Assembly: GCF_004027225.2 (NCBI RefSeq)
Contig: NC_044278.2
Coordinates: forward strand, 96,526,743 to 96,590,742
Direction of reading: 5' to 3'
DNA length: 64,000 bases
Source of the DNA: Strigops habroptila
Lineage: Eukaryota; Chordata; Aves; Psittaciformes; Psittacidae
Shown here: in pieces, positions 60,345-64,000 of the stretch
Numbering within the stretch: the stretch's first letter is position 1
Layout of the letters: each line of letters starts with the position of its first letter
The notes under the pieces: generated by a model
Told to the model about the DNA's origin: nothing
The model's database searches: none
The model's input: only the letters and a program-made list of their open reading frames with translations
Program-made: the position numbers and the translations under genes

Positions 60345-62592
60345 CTTGTAACGATGTAGGAGAGGGAAAAAAGGACATGAGGTTTAGTGTGGGAAGATAC
60401 TGCACCATTACAGTGAAGTACAATTTTCACACAACATAGATTTAGAAATACCAGGGTGGGATTTGTTGACAGATTCAGACACCTAGATATATCTGTCTGT
60501 ACTGAACTGGTTATCTAAACTCCTACAGTAGCCTATGGAGATCTAGTTAATGCATTTAGTGGAACCCAGAGAAGCATGTGGGTCATCCCAAAGTAGAGAC
60601 CTACACTGCTCAGATAATTCAACATGTTGACTCCTTCAAGTGTATTAACTAGGGACAGGATTCAGCTGCCTAAACAGAGGGGTGGAGGGCCATTTGGTAG
60701 GCACCAGCTTAAGTGTAGGCAGCTATGTATTGACACCTAAAAATGCAGATGTCTTTTGATCAAGGTAAATCCCACTATTGATACACATTTTTGTAGCTCC
60801 ACTGATTTCAATTTGTATGTATGTGATGAGGGGCTAGTCAAAGAAGAGGCACATCCTGCCCTAAAGCAGAGAAAAACTGAGTATGGTGTGTACATGCTCC
60901 CGGGACTGGTGAAGCCAAGTCCCTATCTGTTGATGTGTGGGGTGTGCCCAACTAGCAAACATACCACCAGGACTATTAAGGGGTAGCTCATGCCCTAGAC
61001 ATGCTCCACAATAATGTCCTGTGTGCACACTTTATGGTTTCTTTCTTGGGATATGACCCAAAGCACTTGAAGGAATTTTAATTGGGCTCTTCCCCTTCCA
61101 GATTATTCCTCCATGTGCATTTACTCCGACCCTTCTGAAAATCAATGCAACTTAACCTGTGGCCCAGTTTCTTACGATGAATGCAACTTACCTGCTTTGC
61201 TTCATAAGGGAAGAAGCAGATTGCTTTCCTTTGAGGATCTGTAGGTGTGAACATCTTAGATTTGGTTGTGTGAGGTGGCAAGATCACACAGCAACCTCCA
61301 GCTGCGTAAGGCAGGCAAGTCCTCTCGGCTGCACAGCCACCCACACCCTATGCATCCAAGAGGAATCAACTGCTTTCCATACCTGTTAAACCACCAACCG
61401 CCCTTGTTCTCAGATGCACAGTTGCCTGCCAGGAATCGATCGTGATCCTTGTCAAATGTGGTGAACTGCATCCCTCTGTGTGAGGCTGACCACTGATCTT
61501 CAAAATTGCTCCCACCAGACAGAGCGTCGCCAGCGTTACCAAAATAGGTGCCAAACCATAACCTGTACTTGTCCTGCAAGAATATGTGAAATATGTCTTT
61601 GATATCAGCTCTTTCTGATATCTCCCCATATCTGAGATTAAATTTGCTCTGGCCATTGTATCCACTGTCAAAGGCATAACTGTTGAAGCCAAGGATGACT
61701 TCTCGCCCCATGCTTTGATGATCCTAGGGTAGCTCAATGCAGGATTTAAACTTCTAGAAGGGATTACTCATTACTGCTGCTGCTACAATGGGCTTCAGGA
61801 TTTATTGTCTTTCAACAACCATTTGAAAACTGAACAACGAGCTGGAAGGCTCTTCCTAGCTCATCAAGAACAACTTGGCAAAAAACCATGCCAAGCGGTT
61901 GCCTTCATAAACTGATCAGCTGTTCAGCTAGAATAACTCCTAGGAACCAGGAAAACCAGGTTCAGTTTCCTTGCAGAGTTTCAAACCTGTATCTCCTCCC
62001 CCACAGAGGACTCTCCTAACCATGAGGCTGGAGGGAAATGCATGTGGGAATCCCTGTGCCCTGCAGTAGAGAGTTGGTAGGAGAGCATGCACGCATGATG
62101 CTGTCACTGGTGGCTTGGACGCTCAGTGATGAGAGGAAGAAGTCCCAGGTTTATGTCCCCGCTCCCAGGGCTGTTTGTCAGTCAGCCCAACCAGGAATTC
62201 CAGGGAACCAGAGCAGGTAAGTTTTGCAGAGCTGCAATTACAGCCCTGATACTGAAGTCTGATGCTGCATGTGCAGGTGCCCCATCGTCACAGACAAAAC
62301 AAGCAAATCACCACTCTTCATTTCTCACCTGCTCGTTTGCAAGCTGGACATTTTCATAGACTGCGTAACGCCTTTCCCCATGCCAGTCCATCAGGTCAAT
62401 CTTTAGTGAGCTCTCTCCTAAACACACAGTGGTGTCCTGTTAGAACTATCTCATGCAAATTGGAAAGAAATCTTTGGAGGAAAAATACTTGCACCTCTAG
62501 TGAGCAGGTCATAGATGTGGTCATTGCCCAGCCAGTATTCACCATTCTTGCCCTGGAATTTCCCAAATCCCAGTTTATAATCATCCCATTTC
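60155..62592 (-). CDS. Fibrinogen-like protein, FGL1-like (5' exons outside window)
   Basis: Last four coding exons on the - strand: 62592-62495, 62417-62329, 61573-61383 and 60344-60155. They join in phase into 188 residues, about four fifths of a fibrinogen C-terminal domain. Such proteins are usually secreted; FGL1 itself is a liver-derived factor and a LAG3 ligand. Seen: [12 protein letters not shown] and [29 protein letters not shown], the calcium-loop segment FDKDHDRF, the disulfide and cis-peptide region [16 protein letters not shown], and [16 protein letters not shown]. The pattern NRCHxxNLNGxYY...GxVWxTWHGxWYSLK is closest to FGL1 rather than to fibrinogen chains, angiopoietins or ficolins. 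One sequon (NGS) lies in the last exon. After KIR the tail is acidic and Ser/Gly-rich ([13 protein letters not shown]), unlike the short FGL1 end. The first ~40 residues of the domain and the N-terminus lie beyond 62592; I found none up to 64000. The name FGL1 itself is not claimed, because human FGL1 sits at an unrelated locus. Confidence 0.88.
60345..61382 (-). other. Intron of the fibrinogen-like gene (1.04 kb)
   Basis: On the reverse strand, donor gtatgg next to 61383 and acceptor ttacaag next to 60344. Nothing else recognised. Confidence 0.65.
61383..61573 (-). CDS. Fibrinogen-like gene, coding exon with calcium-loop region
   Basis: Follows attcttgcag and precedes gtatgg on the reverse strand; 191 nt, leaving two bases. 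Encodes [18 protein letters not shown] through [20 protein letters not shown] and GGWWFN. The frame is open for a further 46 codons upstream, but this is intron. Confidence 0.93.
61574..62328 (-). other. Intron of the fibrinogen-like gene (0.76 kb)
   Basis: Donor gtgaga and acceptor ttcttgcag on the reverse strand. No other feature recognised. Confidence 0.6.
62329..62417 (-). CDS. Fibrinogen-like gene, coding exon (LKIDL segment)
   Basis: Follows gtgtgtttag and precedes gtgaga on the reverse strand; 89 nt. Completes a Gly codon and encodes [20 protein letters not shown] and ENVQLANEQ, matching the TLKIDL.D......Y..Y block of fibrinogen domains. Confidence 0.9.
62495..62592 (-). CDS. Fibrinogen-like gene, coding exon (GEYWLGN segment)
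   Basis: Follows ctcactgcag and precedes gtgcaa on the reverse strand; 98 nt, one base, 32 codons, one base. Encodes [20 protein letters not shown] and [12 protein letters not shown]. The intron after it is only 77 nt. Confidence 0.9.
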
Positions 62593-64000
62593 CTGCAGTG
62601 AGATACAAATACCAGTTTCAGCATGTGGGGGAACTAGACAGTTTGTGACACTTGGCTATGGAAACAAGTAAAATTTCATCTGTACCTCTAGACACTGTTT
62701 TCTACAAGTATCTGATTCATCGCAAGCTGAGCTGAGATATGCCACTCTGCCTTAGAATTAAATACAACTCACAGCTTATTTCTGCTAAACCTGTGCACAC
62801 ATATATTGGGATCAAACCTTCATACTGCCAGATGCAGTGCTTGCAGAATGAGGTTGTCAGTTAGAGGGAAAGGGAAAGCAGCAGCTGTCATACTGGTCTT
62901 CAGCAAAGCATGTGAAATTGTTCTTCAGCAAGTCATAATTGAAATGCACTCCTGGCTGGAAGTGAATGTTGCAATCTAAAATATGCTGCATTTCTGGATG
63001 TATGATGTGGTATGGTGAAGAATCAGAAACTTACTAGAAGCTGCAAACGAAAGCTTCCAGATGGAGTTAAAAGGAAAATATCTGGGTTTGTTTTGTGTCC
63101 TGTTCTATTTAAATCTATTTTTGATTCACTGGCTGCTCCCACCTCCGCTTTTTTGGAGAATAATTGTTTGGATGTGGTAACTTGTCCTTCAAAGATACAT
63201 ACTTACTTTTCATCAGCATTCTCTGGCTTCATCTTTCTAAGAGAAATCTCCAGCTGTTACTTTCTCCTCATCATTTTGTTCTCTTAAAATCTCCTCTGTT
63301 ATTTATGTATTATCTTAGATACTCATATACTTCTCTGTATCATCATTTCCAGTTTTACTAACCTCATGTTTATTCCATCTCTCATGTTATTGGGGATATT
63401 ATTTCTGCCTGACCTTCATGCTAGTCAATGCTCCTCTTCAGGTTGTTTTTCATTCATCTGTGTTGAGAGCTGAACTACCATGGCTAGATAGCTACCATGC
63501 TCTGGGCAAGCCAGCTTAAAGTCAATTGAAGTTGCTTTGCAATGGACTGCACTCACTGTAAGAGACACTAGACCTGCTCTGAAGTTGTGTGGACTGTGAT
63601 AATGAATTAATCTGCATGATGATATTTCTTCTTTAATATGCTACCAGAGCATCTCTCCTTCAGGAGGTTTCCAGGTGAAAGTCACCTCCCTGGGATTTTG
63701 CCTAGAGAAGGCACAATCTGGACCAGTGGTTTGACATCTTTTTGAGTGTTCTGAATAAGAAAACTAATGTCACACCTTGCTGAACAAAAATTCCTGATAC
63801 GAGAGCAGATAATATGTTCAACAGGTATCAGTCTGTGTGCCTGCAGCAGATACCTGCCCATTTGGAGCCTTCAACAGTCTCCATTAATGATAAAAACAAT
63901 ATGCACACATGAATACACTTACACAAATGCAGAGAAGCCATGGAAAAGGCGTTATAGGTCCATTTTGATTATGGCCTCCTGCTACCAATATGTACCACTA
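62593..64000 (-). other. 5' intron of the fibrinogen-like gene, right edge of window
   Basis: I searched the reverse strand for the start of the fibrinogen domain (the DC...G...SG.Y.I and CDM...GGWTV segments) and did not find it. The region is AT-rich intron-like sequence without recognisable repeats. Confidence 0.5.

Noticed and set aside
61574-61711. In-frame extension of the fibrinogen-like exon with its own Met
   Set aside because: It shows no fibrinogen-domain similarity, and the real preceding exon at 62329-62417 joins in phase at the acceptor next to 61573.
1-64000. tRNA, rRNA, CRISPR array, phage or operon-type systems
   Set aside because: None of their sequence signatures was seen; the window is ordinary vertebrate chromosomal DNA.

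Overview
This window is nuclear DNA from a vertebrate, almost certainly a bird. It is intron-rich with canonical GT/AG splice sites and carries at least twelve copies of the CR1 LINE ending in the typical avian tail (TTCCAACCC...ATTCTRTGATT). Its gene order, VPS36 followed by THSD1 on the same strand, matches the order I recall from the mammalian 13q14-type locus. The species cannot be told from the sequence alone.

Layout. (1) 1-17.0 kb: the last twelve coding exons of VPS36 on the + strand, encoding 331 residues up to the stop at 15852; the first one or two coding exons lie before the window. (2) 17.0-28.6 kb: a gene-free spacer holding recent CR1 tails, two much older CR1/L3-like relics (one from the reverse-transcriptase region) and a perfect 14-bp inverted repeat. 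(3) 28.6-29.4 kb: a strong CpG island, taken as the THSD1 promoter and untranslated first exon, with a CR1 copy abutting its 5' edge. (4) 35.2-56.3 kb: the four coding exons of THSD1 on the + strand. They join in frame to an 852-residue receptor-like protein: signal peptide, long glycosylated ectodomain, one thrombospondin type 1 repeat encoded by its own symmetric exon, one membrane segment and a long cytoplasmic tail. (5) 59.9-62.6 kb: the last four coding exons, on the - strand, of a fibrinogen-like gene closest to FGL1. It converges with THSD1 tail to tail; its 5' exons lie beyond the right edge.

The three genes are not a functional unit. VPS36 is an ESCRT-II subunit for endosomal sorting, THSD1 is an endothelial adhesion-associated membrane protein, and the fibrinogen-like gene encodes a probably secreted fibrinogen C-terminal domain protein. 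I found no tRNA, rRNA, CRISPR or other prokaryote-type system, and nothing that justifies claiming a new biological system. The items most worth a second look are the FGL1-like paralog beside THSD1, the frame-neutral TSR exon, an upstream ORF overlapping the THSD1 start, palindromic motifs in introns and spacer, and a CR1 copy interrupted by an inverted CR1 tail.
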